DNA of 47,030 nucleotides. It comes from Flavobacteriales bacterium (GTDB lineage Bacteria > Bacteroidota > Bacteroidia > Flavobacteriales_E > Vicingaceae). The notes beneath the pieces were generated by a model. The model worked only from the letters and a program-made list of their open reading frames with translations, ran no database searches and was not told the origin of the DNA. How positions within the stretch are numbered: the first letter of the stretch is position 1; every line of letters starts with the position of its first letter. The position numbers were made by a program, and so were the translations under genes. The stretch covers positions 1 to 47,030 of the forward strand of contig JABTUP010000025.1 of assembly GCA_015075325.1 (NCBI GenBank), given 5' to 3'. This document shows, one piece after another, positions 17,613 through 25,651 of this stretch.

Positions 17613-18237
17613 TTACAAATAGATTTACTAAATCATCTAATGTGTGACTAGTATCTAAATGAGCAGTATTATATTCTCCTATTTTTGTGCCTACAAAACC
17701 GTATGAAATATCATTTTCATCTTCATCACCAATTATCAAATAGTGGTTTCCTCTATCATTACGATAGACCATTACAACTTCATTTTCAATGGAGTATTTA
17801 AAAACTAAGTCATTAATACAAACTTTATTTAATACTAAACTAATCGCATTAATAGCTGATTTATACTGGACATCAGTAACATCATTATCCATTAGTATTT
17901 CACTAAATTTAACCATTAAATTCAGCTTGTTAGCTTGTATTACATTCGTATTATTAGATAATTCTGCAATAGTGTTTATTATAGAAGTTCTATAATTAAA
18001 AATGTCTTTATTTAAAGAAAAGGGTATTGGGTTATCAGTAATAAAGAAAATAAATGTATTATCATCAGAAGCCCAAGTATCTATATCGCCATTCTCATCA
18101 CATGAATTAGGATTGATAACATTACAAAAGGCATTAATACTAGCCCTTCTAATAGTTTTTCTCACCCTAGTTTCTTTATTTCCATAAGAAGAGGGTTTAT
18201 AAACACCTGTTTTAGGTAATGCTGCGGCTAATTTCAT
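17605..18237 (-). CDS. Uncharacterised protein, middle gene of the TIGR04255-type block
   Basis: This 210-residue protein is predicted cytoplasmic. It opens with a basic segment (RVRKTIRRASINAF). The C-terminal ~65 residues (MVYRNDRGNHYLIIGDEDENDISYG, then a TLDDLVNLF end) resemble the small beta-rich tail seen in many unrelated hypothetical proteins near toxin-antitoxin or defence genes; this resemblance is from memory and weak. The start overlaps the stop of the TIGR04255-like gene in an ATGA, and its own end overlaps the next gene by 8 bases, so the three are almost certainly co-translated. Confidence 0.7.
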   Translation of the reverse strand: MKLAAALPKTGVYKPSSYGNKETRVRKTIRRASINAFCNVINPNSCDENGDIDTWASDDNTFIFFITDNPIPFSLNKDIFNYRTSIINTIAELSNNTNVIQANKLNLMVKFSEILMDNDVTDVQYKSAINAISLVLNKVCINDLVFKYSIENEVVMVYRNDRGNHYLIIGDEDENDISYGFVGTKIGEYNTAHLDTSHTLDDLVNLFVNG

Positions 18238-18986
18238 TTTTTAAATAATTCTATGGTTTTATCTGTAATACTTTTGAAAAAGATTTCGTTTTTAAAATCA
18301 CGTAATTTATCAAAATCACTTTTTATCCCATCTATATCTTTTATATTCCTATTTTTTGCAATAGATACATCAATATCAATGATATAAGAAAAAGTTTCAT
18401 TTAATTCTCTACCTATATTAAAGTTCTGAGTTACAATTCCAACACTTTCATTATTGGTGTTCGGTAAAACCATTTGTAAAAACATTCTATTTATACCATA
18501 GTTCAATTCCTCTGGAATATCGGGAGCAATTAAAATATATTCTTTAATATCTGGGATTTTTGTAGGTAAGTTTATAGAATTAATATATCTTAAAGAAAGT
18601 TTACTTACTTCATTTATATTATAAAGTTCTATAATATCATTAAAATACCCCCAAGCATCTTTTTTAAATTCATCCCAACTTATATAAGACTGTTGCGTTA
18701 TGCTATACATAAAGCCATTTTTACGTAACTGAATAGCTTTGGTTTTATCTTCATTCAATAATAAATACCCATTCTTCTCATGTCTTGTCATTGGTGTTGG
18801 ATTACCACCTTCAAACTTTGTTTCAAATGAGCTTATCTCCTCTTTTTTGGTAAACTCGGTATTTACTTTATTAATAAAAGAATCAAAATTATTTATATCA
18901 AAGTCATCTTCTAAAGAATAGAAAACAGCAAATACTGCTTCCTTAATAGGAGGGTTTTTAAGTTGAATAATTTTTTTGTTGGACAT
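18234..18986 (-). CDS. TIGR04255 family protein
   Basis: This 250-residue protein opens with the family hallmark (KNPPIKEAVFAVFYS). An LLLNEDKTKAIQLRKNGF segment, WDEFKKDAWGYFNDI, LSLRYINSINLP and a C-terminal KLRDFKNEIFFKSITD helix follow. TIGR04255 proteins are sporadically distributed and of unknown function. It is the first gene of an overlapping three-gene unit placed between purF and the rimK cluster. A purine-rich site (AAAGGA) precedes the ATG. The patchy distribution and overlapping genes suggest a horizontally moved functional module; defence or conflict is a guess. Confidence 0.8.
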   Translation of the reverse strand: MSNKKIIQLKNPPIKEAVFAVFYSLEDDFDINNFDSFINKVNTEFTKKEEISSFETKFEGGNPTPMTRHEKNGYLLLNEDKTKAIQLRKNGFMYSITQQSYISWDEFKKDAWGYFNDIIELYNINEVSKLSLRYINSINLPTKIPDIKEYILIAPDIPEELNYGINRMFLQMVLPNTNNESVGIVTQNFNIGRELNETFSYIIDIDVSIAKNRNIKDIDGIKSDFDKLRDFKNEIFFKSITDKTIELFKK

Positions 18987-19172
18987 AAATTCCTTTATCC
19001 GGATGGAACAATATTACAAAATAAAGGTAAATATTTGCATATAAATTGTGCTTAAAATGTTAATAGACGTTAAAAACAGTATTTTAAGGAATAAGGTCTC
19101 TTAATTTTTGTTTGTAATTATAGTTCATTTCAAATAATTCTGCACCTTTGTAATTAAGCGAAGCTATTAAAC

Positions 19173-19253
19173 ATGAAACGAGCCATGCTAAAAAGTTTAA
19201 CACACAGGAGAATTATTATAGGCGACTTCCATCTGACCGATTTAACAAAATAA
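19173..19253 (+). CDS. Possible 26-codon leader ORF upstream of the rimK cluster
   Basis: ATG at 19173 to TAA at 19251-19253 encodes MKRAMLKSLTHRRIIIGD... and ends 10 bases before the next gene. The rest of 18987-19263 contains an A/T-rich divergent upstream region and a CACCTTTG sequence (19143-19150) that could be a weak -7 box. It may be chance; no similarity supports it. Confidence 0.2.
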   Translation: MKRAMLKSLTHRRIIIGDFHLTDLTK

Positions 19254-19263
19254 AAATAAACAG

Positions 19264-19713
19264 ATGAAAAAACGAATATTAATTGGCAGACAAGATGTTG
19301 CAGATTTTCCCGATTTGAACCTATTAGAGCTACCTGTTAAAATTGATTCGGGAGCTTATACTTCGAGTTTGCATTGCCACAACATTATAGAGTTTAACGA
19401 AAATGGCACAAAAAAAATAAAATGTAATTTTTTAGACCCCGAACACGCCAATTACCACGAAAAAGAATTTATATTTGAACACTTTAAAAAACGAAAAGTA
19501 AAAAGCTCAAACGGCATTGTAGAAATCAGGTATTCTATCACCACACAAATAAAACTATTTAACAACCTATACCCCATTGAATTAACCCTAACCGAAAGAG
19601 GAAGCATGAGATTTAGCGTTTTATTAGGACGAAAATTTCTCTCCAAAAAATTTATCATCAACACCGCAATTAAAAATTTATCTTTAAAAAATAAGCTAAT
19701 AACCTACCCTTGA
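19264..19713 (+). CDS. RimB-like retropepsin-fold protease (zinc protease family annotation)
   Basis: This 149-residue protein matches the family annotated as ATP-dependent zinc protease (retropepsin-like). It opens with RILIGRQDV, then [19 protein letters not shown], where IDSGA is the aspartic-protease-like D-S/T-G-A motif. [14 protein letters not shown] lies near the end. In other bacteria this gene, rimK and a third gene form a cluster that controls glutamate-tail addition to ribosomal protein S6 or a similar acceptor. Here rimK follows after one base, supporting that role. The substrate is not shown by sequence. Confidence 0.82.
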   Translation: MKKRILIGRQDVADFPDLNLLELPVKIDSGAYTSSLHCHNIIEFNENGTKKIKCNFLDPEHANYHEKEFIFEHFKKRKVKSSNGIVEIRYSITTQIKLFNNLYPIELTLTERGSMRFSVLLGRKFLSKKFIINTAIKNLSLKNKLITYP

Positions 19714-19714
19714 A

Positions 19715-20587
19715 ATGAAAATAGTAGTATTATCAAGAAACCCCCACTTGTATTCCACCAGCCGACTAGTTGAAGCAGGGCAAAAAAGAGGACACGAAAT
19801 GTTGGTTTTAGACCACACCAAATGCGATTTATTAATTGAAAAAAGAAAACCCCAAGTACTTTATAAAGGAAAACCGTTAGAAGGTGTTGATGCCATTATA
19901 CCAAGAATTGGAGCTTCAGTAACTTTTTATGGTGCAGCAGTTGTTCGTCAGTTTGAAATGATGAAAGTATTTACTGCAACCGAATCTCAAGCATTGGTTC
20001 GTTCAAGAGATAAGTTAAGAAGCTTACAAATATTAGCTCGTGCAGGTTTAGGTTTGCCAAAAACAGCATTTACTAACTACTCAAAAGACGTAAAAACAGT
20101 AATCAAAAATGTGGGAGGAGCTCCTTGCGTAATTAAACTATTAGAAGGAACTCAAGGTGTTGGTGTCGTTTTAGCCGAAAACCACAATGCTGCAGAATCA
20201 GTAATTGAAGCCTTTAACGGATTAAAAGCTCGTGTAATTATACAAGAATTTATTAAAGAAGCAGGTGGTGCTGATATTCGTGCTTTTGTGGTTGATGGCG
20301 TAGTTGTTGGAGCAATGAAACGACAAGCCAAAGAAGGTGAGTTTCGTTCAAACTTACACCGAGGAGGCTCTGCTCAGGTTATTGAGTTAACCGATGAAGA
20401 AGAAAATGCTGCACTAAAAGCTGCAAAAGTTCTAGGACTTGGTATTGCTGGTGTTGATATGCTTCAATCAAAAAAAGGACCACTAATTATGGAAGTAAAT
20501 TCTTCTCCAGGATTAGAAGGCATTGAAGGTGCAACAGGAAAAGATATTGCAAATACCATTATTCGTTACATCGAAAGACACGTGTAA
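19715..20587 (+). CDS. rimK: RimK-type ATP-grasp L-glutamate ligase
   Basis: This 290-residue protein has the length and order of RimK: an N-terminal domain ([18 protein letters not shown]), then the ATP-grasp core with [37 protein letters not shown] and [18 protein letters not shown]. The metal-binding end is [16 protein letters not shown]. RimK adds glutamates to the C terminus of ribosomal protein S6 with ATP hydrolysis. It follows the RimB-like gene by one base and precedes an aspartoacylase-like gene. Confidence 0.92.
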   Translation: MKIVVLSRNPHLYSTSRLVEAGQKRGHEMLVLDHTKCDLLIEKRKPQVLYKGKPLEGVDAIIPRIGASVTFYGAAVVRQFEMMKVFTATESQALVRSRDKLRSLQILARAGLGLPKTAFTNYSKDVKTVIKNVGGAPCVIKLLEGTQGVGVVLAENHNAAESVIEAFNGLKARVIIQEFIKEAGGADIRAFVVDGVVVGAMKRQAKEGEFRSNLHRGGSAQVIELTDEEENAALKAAKVLGLGIAGVDMLQSKKGPLIMEVNSSPGLEGIEGATGKDIANTIIRYIERHV

Positions 20588-20640
20588 ACAGTTGGCAGTT
20601 CTCAGTTCACAAAACTCTACGTCTTAAACAATTAATCAAC

Positions 20641-20704
20641 TCTCCCCCTACCCCCTCTCTTTCAAGAGAGGGGAAAGAATAACGAAGTTATTAAGGGGTG
20701 ACTC
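20641..20704. repeat. Palindromic intergenic repeat
   Basis: CCCCTCTCTT (20652-20661) pairs with AAGAGAGGGG (20664-20673), and AATAAC (20678-20683) with GTTATT (20687-20692). The flanks CCCCCTA and TTAAGGGG also suggest an outer stem. It lies between rimK and the next gene and could also weaken read-through. It looks like a dispersed family; only one copy is in the window. Confidence 0.65.
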
Positions 20705-20734
20705 AAAAAAGCTCAAACCCTGAATACTAAAAAT

Positions 20735-21712
20735 ATGGATAGCGACATATTTACACTTCTCGGAAAAAAAATTAAGCGTGGACAAACCATCACGTTGAAT
20801 TTAGACATTGCTCGATTGCATACTCGAACCATGATTGAAGTTCCAGTAATTGTTTCTAGAGGGAAGAATCCTGGCCCCATTATTTTACTCAATGCAGGTA
20901 TTCATGGCGACGAAGTAAACGGAGTAGAAATTGTTCGTCAGATAGTTGCAAAAGGTTACCACAAGCCCGATTGCGGAACAGTGGTTTGTATTCCTGTACT
21001 CAATGTTTTTGGTTTCTTGCACAAAACCCGCGAGTTTCCTGATGGAAGAGATTTAAACAGGGTTTTTCCTGGTTCTAAAGAAGGTTCTCTGGCAAGCAGA
21101 TTTGCCTATTACCTGATGAAAGAAATTATGCCCAACGTAGAATATTGTATTGATTACCATACTGGTGCCGATAGCCGTTTTAACTACACCCATTTACGCA
21201 TTGAAGGAACTGACCCAAAGAGCAGCGAATTGGCTCAGGTGTTTGGTGCTCCGTTTATTTTATTATCAAAAGAGTTGCCCAAATCATTACGAAGTGAGGC
21301 GGTAAAAATTGGCGTAAGTGTGCTACTTTTTGAAGGAGGTAAATCACTTGATTTAGATAGAATTGTAACACGTGTTGGTGTAAAAGGAGCTTTACGTGTA
21401 ATGCAGCATTTGGGCATGAGAGATTTCACTAAAGAACTAAGCAACAACAACCAACAGCCTTATGCTGAACCAATAACCTTAACCGAATCAACTTGGATGA
21501 GGGCTCGTTATTCGGGTATGTTTAGAACAACGGTAAGCATTGGTACAAAAATCAAAAAAGGAATGATTTTAGGCACCATTTCCGACCCTTTTGGTGATTT
21601 TGAAAAACGCGTAATAGCAAAACACGACGGATATGTTATTTGCTCCAATCACTCTCCTATCGTATATCAAGGAGATGCTATTTTTCATATCGGGTTTAAT
21701 AAAATTGAATAA
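20735..21712 (+). CDS. Succinylglutamate desuccinylase/aspartoacylase family protein
   Basis: This 325-residue predicted zinc hydrolase belongs to the M14-like AstE/AspA family. NAGIHGDEVNGVEIV supplies the H-x-x-E zinc ligands, DLNRVFPGS is conserved, and CIDYHTGADSRFNYTHLRI contains the third ligand His. The C-terminal ~80 residues form a beta domain (GMILGTISDPFGD...). Its position after the RimB-like and rimK genes matches a known amidoligase-peptidase gene neighbourhood, so it may remove glutamates added by RimK. Substrate is inferred from context only. Confidence 0.85.
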   Translation: MDSDIFTLLGKKIKRGQTITLNLDIARLHTRTMIEVPVIVSRGKNPGPIILLNAGIHGDEVNGVEIVRQIVAKGYHKPDCGTVVCIPVLNVFGFLHKTREFPDGRDLNRVFPGSKEGSLASRFAYYLMKEIMPNVEYCIDYHTGADSRFNYTHLRIEGTDPKSSELAQVFGAPFILLSKELPKSLRSEAVKIGVSVLLFEGGKSLDLDRIVTRVGVKGALRVMQHLGMRDFTKELSNNNQQPYAEPITLTESTWMRARYSGMFRTTVSIGTKIKKGMILGTISDPFGDFEKRVIAKHDGYVICSNHSPIVYQGDAIFHIGFNKIE

Positions 21713-22399
21713 TTACTTTTTAATTAATTTATAGGTTATTTTTCTTCTATCCATAAATTCTAACTCTAAAAAATAAATTCCATTAGTAAGGTTTTCGGTA
21801 TTGATATTACTATTTCTGTTGTTATTAATAACAATCCTTCCTCCAACATCATACAATCTTACTTGTTTAAGATTAATTTGTTTATCAACAATTTTAAATT
21901 CAAAAAACTGATTAAACGGATTAGGATATATTATAACTTCTTTATCTACACTACTAAGCCTTTGTATAGATAAAGAATTGCTGATGAAAACATTTTTTCT
22001 AATAGTGTCTCTAATGGCTGTTGAGCCAGCAACAGGCCAAACCACTACAATATTATCTCCTAGTTTGTAGCCGTTTATGGTATTATAATTTTCAGTATAA
22101 GTTATTGAAACAGTATCTGTCCAACCAAGATTAGAAACAAAAACAGAACCAACCGTATCAACAGACAAAAGTGTTCCACTACTATCGATGGCTGCTACTA
22201 GATATACTGTTCCTGTAAAACCTACTGAATCAAAATTATGAACAGTAAGTGTATGAACATAACTATCGTTTAAACTAATAGTATCTGGTAACGAACCCAT
22301 GTTGGTTGAAGTTGAATCAAACCCCAATAATTGGGCTTTAGTTGTGTTTGGAAAAACCCAAAACATTAAAACAATAGAAAGAGAATAAAGTGTTTTCAT
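21713..22399 (-). CDS. Secreted protein with T9SS type A sorting domain
   Basis: This 228-residue protein has a signal peptide (MKTLYSLSIVLMFWVFPNTTKAQ). A beta-sandwich-like middle (DTISLNDSYVHTLTVHNFDSVGF) follows, and residues ~155-228 form a type A sorting domain (IIYPNPFNQFFEFKI, VRLYDVGGRIV, LTNGIYFLEL, YKLIKK). Export by the type IX system is expected; the function of the mature ~130-residue domain is unknown. Its stop codon abuts the stop of the upstream plus-strand gene with no gap. Confidence 0.82.
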   Translation of the reverse strand: MKTLYSLSIVLMFWVFPNTTKAQLLGFDSTSTNMGSLPDTISLNDSYVHTLTVHNFDSVGFTGTVYLVAAIDSSGTLLSVDTVGSVFVSNLGWTDTVSITYTENYNTINGYKLGDNIVVVWPVAGSTAIRDTIRKNVFISNSLSIQRLSSVDKEVIIYPNPFNQFFEFKIVDKQINLKQVRLYDVGGRIVINNNRNSNINTENLTNGIYFLELEFMDRRKITYKLIKK

Positions 22400-22417
22400 G
22401 GTAATTGATGTTTATTT

Positions 22418-22425
22418 CAAAACTA
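22418..22425 (-). promoter_or_regulatory. Possible -7 box for the T9SS type A gene
   Basis: On the minus strand this reads TAGTTTTG, matching TAnnTTTG, 19 bases before the ATG of the gene ending at 21713. No clear -33 element is seen. Confidence 0.4.
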
Positions 22426-22485
22426 AATTAAATTCATTTAAAATGATAAAATAATTAACTTTATCAAAATCTTACGCGTTCAACC

Positions 22486-23940
22486 ATGATAAAATTATAC
22501 GATTTGGTATCGGCTCTCAACAAAGAGGAAAGTAGAAATTTAACTATTTTACTTAATAGAACCAATGCAAATGACGATAGAAAAGATTTAACTTTATTTG
22601 ATTTCGTTAGAAAAAATAAAGAAAACATCAACGAGGAATTGATTCTTCAAAAATTGTATAAAAACAACCTCGACAAAACCTCTTTTTATCGCTTAAAGAA
22701 CCGATTTTTAACCGAAATAAATAAAAGTTTACTGCTGCTTTATCATAACAAAACCGAATATTCAACGGTACTTAACAACATTGCTTTATCAAAGTTATTT
22801 ATTGAAAAATCGGACTACAAGTTAGCCTACGAATATTTATTGCAAGCTGAGCAAAAAGCAGCTAAACAAGAGTTTTTTGATTTACTGGATTTGATTTATA
22901 GCGAATTGATAAAACTTTCACAAGAAAGTGTGGAATTTAATCCGATTGATTTTATTGAAAAAAGAAAGTTAAACCATAAAAGCCTTCATATCTTACAAGA
23001 GATTGATGATCTATTAGCAGCACTGGTGTATCGTATAAAAATATCACAAAACTACTCTACTCATAACTATCAGTTTACAGAGGTGTTAAATAAAACCATT
23101 AACGATTTTATTGGCAATGAAGAAGTTAAAAAAAGCACAAAAATTCAGTTTAAAATTTACCATTCTATCAGTAGAATTCTCCTCCAACACCGTGATTATT
23201 TGTCGTTAGAGGAATATCTAAAACTAACTTATCATGACTTTAGTGAAAGAGGATTGTTTAACAAAGCTAATCACGAAACCAAACTGCAGATGCTCACTTA
23301 CTTAATCAACAGTTTGTTTAAGAACAAAAAAATTGATGAGTCACTTGATACCACTCAACAGCTTTTTGTTGCTATGCAAGAACATGATAACCTGTTGTTT
23401 AACAAATACTTGTTTTATTATTACAACTCGTTGGTTATCAATTATCAAGTTTCCGATAAGAAAAAAGCTATTGAAGTGTTGCAAGAAGCTAAAACAAAAA
23501 CTGAGATTCAGCAGTTAACTTTCTATACCATCTTTATTCACCTCAACTTGGCTGTATTAAACTTCGACACTCAAAATTTTAAAGAAGCTCGTAAAAACCT
23601 TTCCAAACTCAAAATTTCCAATCATTATAAAAACATGGATAAAGTGTTCCAGTTTAAGGTTGCTATTTTTGAACTACTCACTTGTTTTGAACTAGCCGAT
23701 ATCGACTTGTTTGATTATCAACTGCATCAAATTAATAAAGATTATAAAGAGTTGTTAGACAAAGATGCCTACCGTAGAGAGCAATTATTTATTCAAATCT
23801 TAACCTTGATGGAAAACAAAAAAGAAACAAGTTTAACTACCTATATAACCGAATTTAACGATTTACCAACAAGTGATAATGATATGATAAATTATAACGA
23901 TTGGTTAACCCTTAAAACAAAAAAGCTCGGAACAACATAG
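22486..23940 (+). CDS. Uncharacterised helical-repeat (TPR-like) cytoplasmic protein
   Basis: This 484-residue protein has no signal peptide and is strongly alpha-helical. Repeat-like helices include KLFIEKSDYKLAYEYLLQAEQ, KKAIEVLQEAKT and NFKEARKNLSKLKIS, which resemble degenerate TPRs. The N terminus (LYDLVSALNKEESRNLTILLN) looks like a conserved start of an unnamed Bacteroidota family of about 450-500 residues. It has its own divergent promoter region with the preceding T9SS gene. It is single and converges on a PKD-domain gene with a shared terminator. No function can be assigned. Confidence 0.75.
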   Translation: MIKLYDLVSALNKEESRNLTILLNRTNANDDRKDLTLFDFVRKNKENINEELILQKLYKNNLDKTSFYRLKNRFLTEINKSLLLLYHNKTEYSTVLNNIALSKLFIEKSDYKLAYEYLLQAEQKAAKQEFFDLLDLIYSELIKLSQESVEFNPIDFIEKRKLNHKSLHILQEIDDLLAALVYRIKISQNYSTHNYQFTEVLNKTINDFIGNEEVKKSTKIQFKIYHSISRILLQHRDYLSLEEYLKLTYHDFSERGLFNKANHETKLQMLTYLINSLFKNKKIDESLDTTQQLFVAMQEHDNLLFNKYLFYYYNSLVINYQVSDKKKAIEVLQEAKTKTEIQQLTFYTIFIHLNLAVLNFDTQNFKEARKNLSKLKISNHYKNMDKVFQFKVAIFELLTCFELADIDLFDYQLHQINKDYKELLDKDAYRREQLFIQILTLMENKKETSLTTYITEFNDLPTSDNDMINYNDWLTLKTKKLGTT

Positions 23941-23952
23941 TGTCCGAGCTTT
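23922..23952. terminator. Strong hairpin terminator with the stop codon in its loop
   Basis: AAAGCTCGGA (23922-23931) pairs perfectly with TCCGAGCTTT (23943-23952) around an 11-base loop that contains the TAG stop (23938-23940) of the TPR-like gene. It lies between convergent genes and has A-rich sequence on the left and short T tracts on the right. Confidence 0.75.
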
Positions 23953-23974
23953 AATGAAAAGTTACCTGAAAAAC

Positions 23975-25381
23975 CTATCTATTAATCATTACCTTTTTTA
24001 CTTGAAGGTTATTATCTGATTTAATATTCAACAAATAAATACCATTTTGTAAGCTACCAACATTCCATTGATAGTTGCGTTTTCCAACTTGATTTTCGTT
24101 GTTTGCAATTTGAGCAACTACTTTTCCAGTAATATCGGTCACAAACAATTCTATCCTTGCATTTTTCACTAAATCCATTTCAATGTTTAGTGTTTCTTTA
24201 ACGGGATTTGGATAAACATTTAGGTCAGAAAAAACATCCTGATCTTTTACAGAAAGAGTGCTTGATGGAGAAATTACATTTATGGTAAAGCCTCCTTGTT
24301 TTAAAATAATTCCACCATCAGAGATTGAATCACAGTAAGTACTTGTACAACCAACGCCATCACTTACAGTTAAGCACAATTCAAAAGGACCTGCTGTAGC
24401 GTAAGTATAATTTGGATAAGCTTGTGTAGAGGTATTTCCATCACCAAAATCCCAGAAATAAGATAAGTTAGAACCTGTTGAACTGTTTACTACTACAAAA
24501 CTGTTGTTGCTTATAGAATCAGGAAACATTACAAAAGCTGCATTACATGCAACAGGTGAACTTACTCCATTTACAACAATGGTTTGGGTATAATAAGCTG
24601 TACAATTATCTAGCGAATCGTACGCTTCTAATACTACTACATAAACTCCGTTGGCAGTATAAGTGTGCGAAATGCTGTTGTTAAACTCATCAGTATATCC
24701 CATTGAACCATCACCAAAAAACCATGTTCCAAACATTAAACCACCCGATGATGTGGTACTTGCATCAGTAAATGTAAACGAACCATTTCCATTGTCAACC
24801 GAACTATACATCGGAACAACTGTACAACTAGTATTGATATTAACCGTTACTGATAAGAAAGCTGAGTCTATACAATTGGTATCCATTACAGCAAATTCAA
24901 CAAAGTAGGTTCCTGAACTTGTATAGGTATGCGTTGGATTTTCTAAGTTTGATGTATTTCCATCACCAAAAATCCAGCCGTAAGAAGCCCCTGTGCCAGC
25001 AACCGAATTATTTATAAAAGTGATGTTGCCATTTCCGTTATCGATATAAGAAATAGAAGCATTACAAGGCAAAACACTTCCACTAATAGTTATCGTTTGG
25101 CAAGTTGAGTTGAAGCAACTTGTTGCCGAATCCTCTATAAACATACAAACTTCGTATGTTCCGTTTGGTAAGGTAATCGAAGTAAAACCACTATTTCCTA
25201 TATAATTACTATCTACTTGCCACCAAACATTGTAAATAGAATCTGAAGTTGATTGAAGTGTAATTACTCCATTTCCGTTATCGACATAATTAAAAGATGC
25301 CGAACATTGAGCTTTTACTCCTTGCGAAAAGATAAAGCTTATCAGCATTATCAATAAAAATTTGTAGTTAATTGTTTTCAT
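23975..25381 (-). CDS. Secreted multi-PKD-domain protein with T9SS type A sorting domain
   Basis: Translation most likely begins at 25381 (MKTINYKFLLIMLISFIFSQ..., signal peptide ending VKAQ), giving 468 residues; an in-frame ATG 39 bases upstream would spoil the signal peptide. Three PKD-type domains are visible through their cores (YGWIFGDGNTSNLENPTHTY, GTWFFGDGSMGY, YFWDFGDGNTSTQAYPNYTY). Several SISYIDNGNG-type strands precede them. The last ~80 residues are a type A sorting domain (LNVYPNPVKETLNIEM, LFVTDITGKVV, LQNGIYLLNI, KKVMINR). A surface or extracellular structural role is inferred. Confidence 0.88.
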   Translation of the reverse strand: MKTINYKFLLIMLISFIFSQGVKAQCSASFNYVDNGNGVITLQSTSDSIYNVWWQVDSNYIGNSGFTSITLPNGTYEVCMFIEDSATSCFNSTCQTITISGSVLPCNASISYIDNGNGNITFINNSVAGTGASYGWIFGDGNTSNLENPTHTYTSSGTYFVEFAVMDTNCIDSAFLSVTVNINTSCTVVPMYSSVDNGNGSFTFTDASTTSSGGLMFGTWFFGDGSMGYTDEFNNSISHTYTANGVYVVVLEAYDSLDNCTAYYTQTIVVNGVSSPVACNAAFVMFPDSISNNSFVVVNSSTGSNLSYFWDFGDGNTSTQAYPNYTYATAGPFELCLTVSDGVGCTSTYCDSISDGGIILKQGGFTINVISPSSTLSVKDQDVFSDLNVYPNPVKETLNIEMDLVKNARIELFVTDITGKVVAQIANNENQVGKRNYQWNVGSLQNGIYLLNIKSDNNLQVKKVMINR

Positions 25382-25619
25382 AATCGTAGTTGTTAAATGA
25401 ATAATTGATTGATGAAGCAAATTTTACAACAAAAACTTATCTGTAAAATACAATTTAAATAATTTATTACGCGTTTAAAATGTGAATTTATATTATAAAC
25501 TATTAATAAAAAACATTTTAAATCAAAATAATATTACTCGTTTAAAGTAATTTACTAAATAAAATTTATATTCAAAATTCATCAAAAAGTATTCAATATC
25601 CATAATTCTTAATTTTTAC

Positions 25620-25627
25620 TACCTTTG
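25620..25627 (+). promoter_or_regulatory. -7 box (TAnnTTTG) of the lysS promoter
   Basis: TACCTTTG lies 24 bases before the lysS ATG and is followed by GCCC, as in the purF and gpsA boxes. The 25382-25651 gap otherwise holds A/T-rich sequence with two copies of a TTAC(G/T)CGTTTAAA word. Confidence 0.6.
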
Positions 25628-25651
25628 CCCACCAAAAAATAATTCAACAGC

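Noticed and set aside
25382..25420. Longer start for the PKD-domain protein
   Set aside because: The added 13 residues precede a complete signal peptide, which should be N-terminal.
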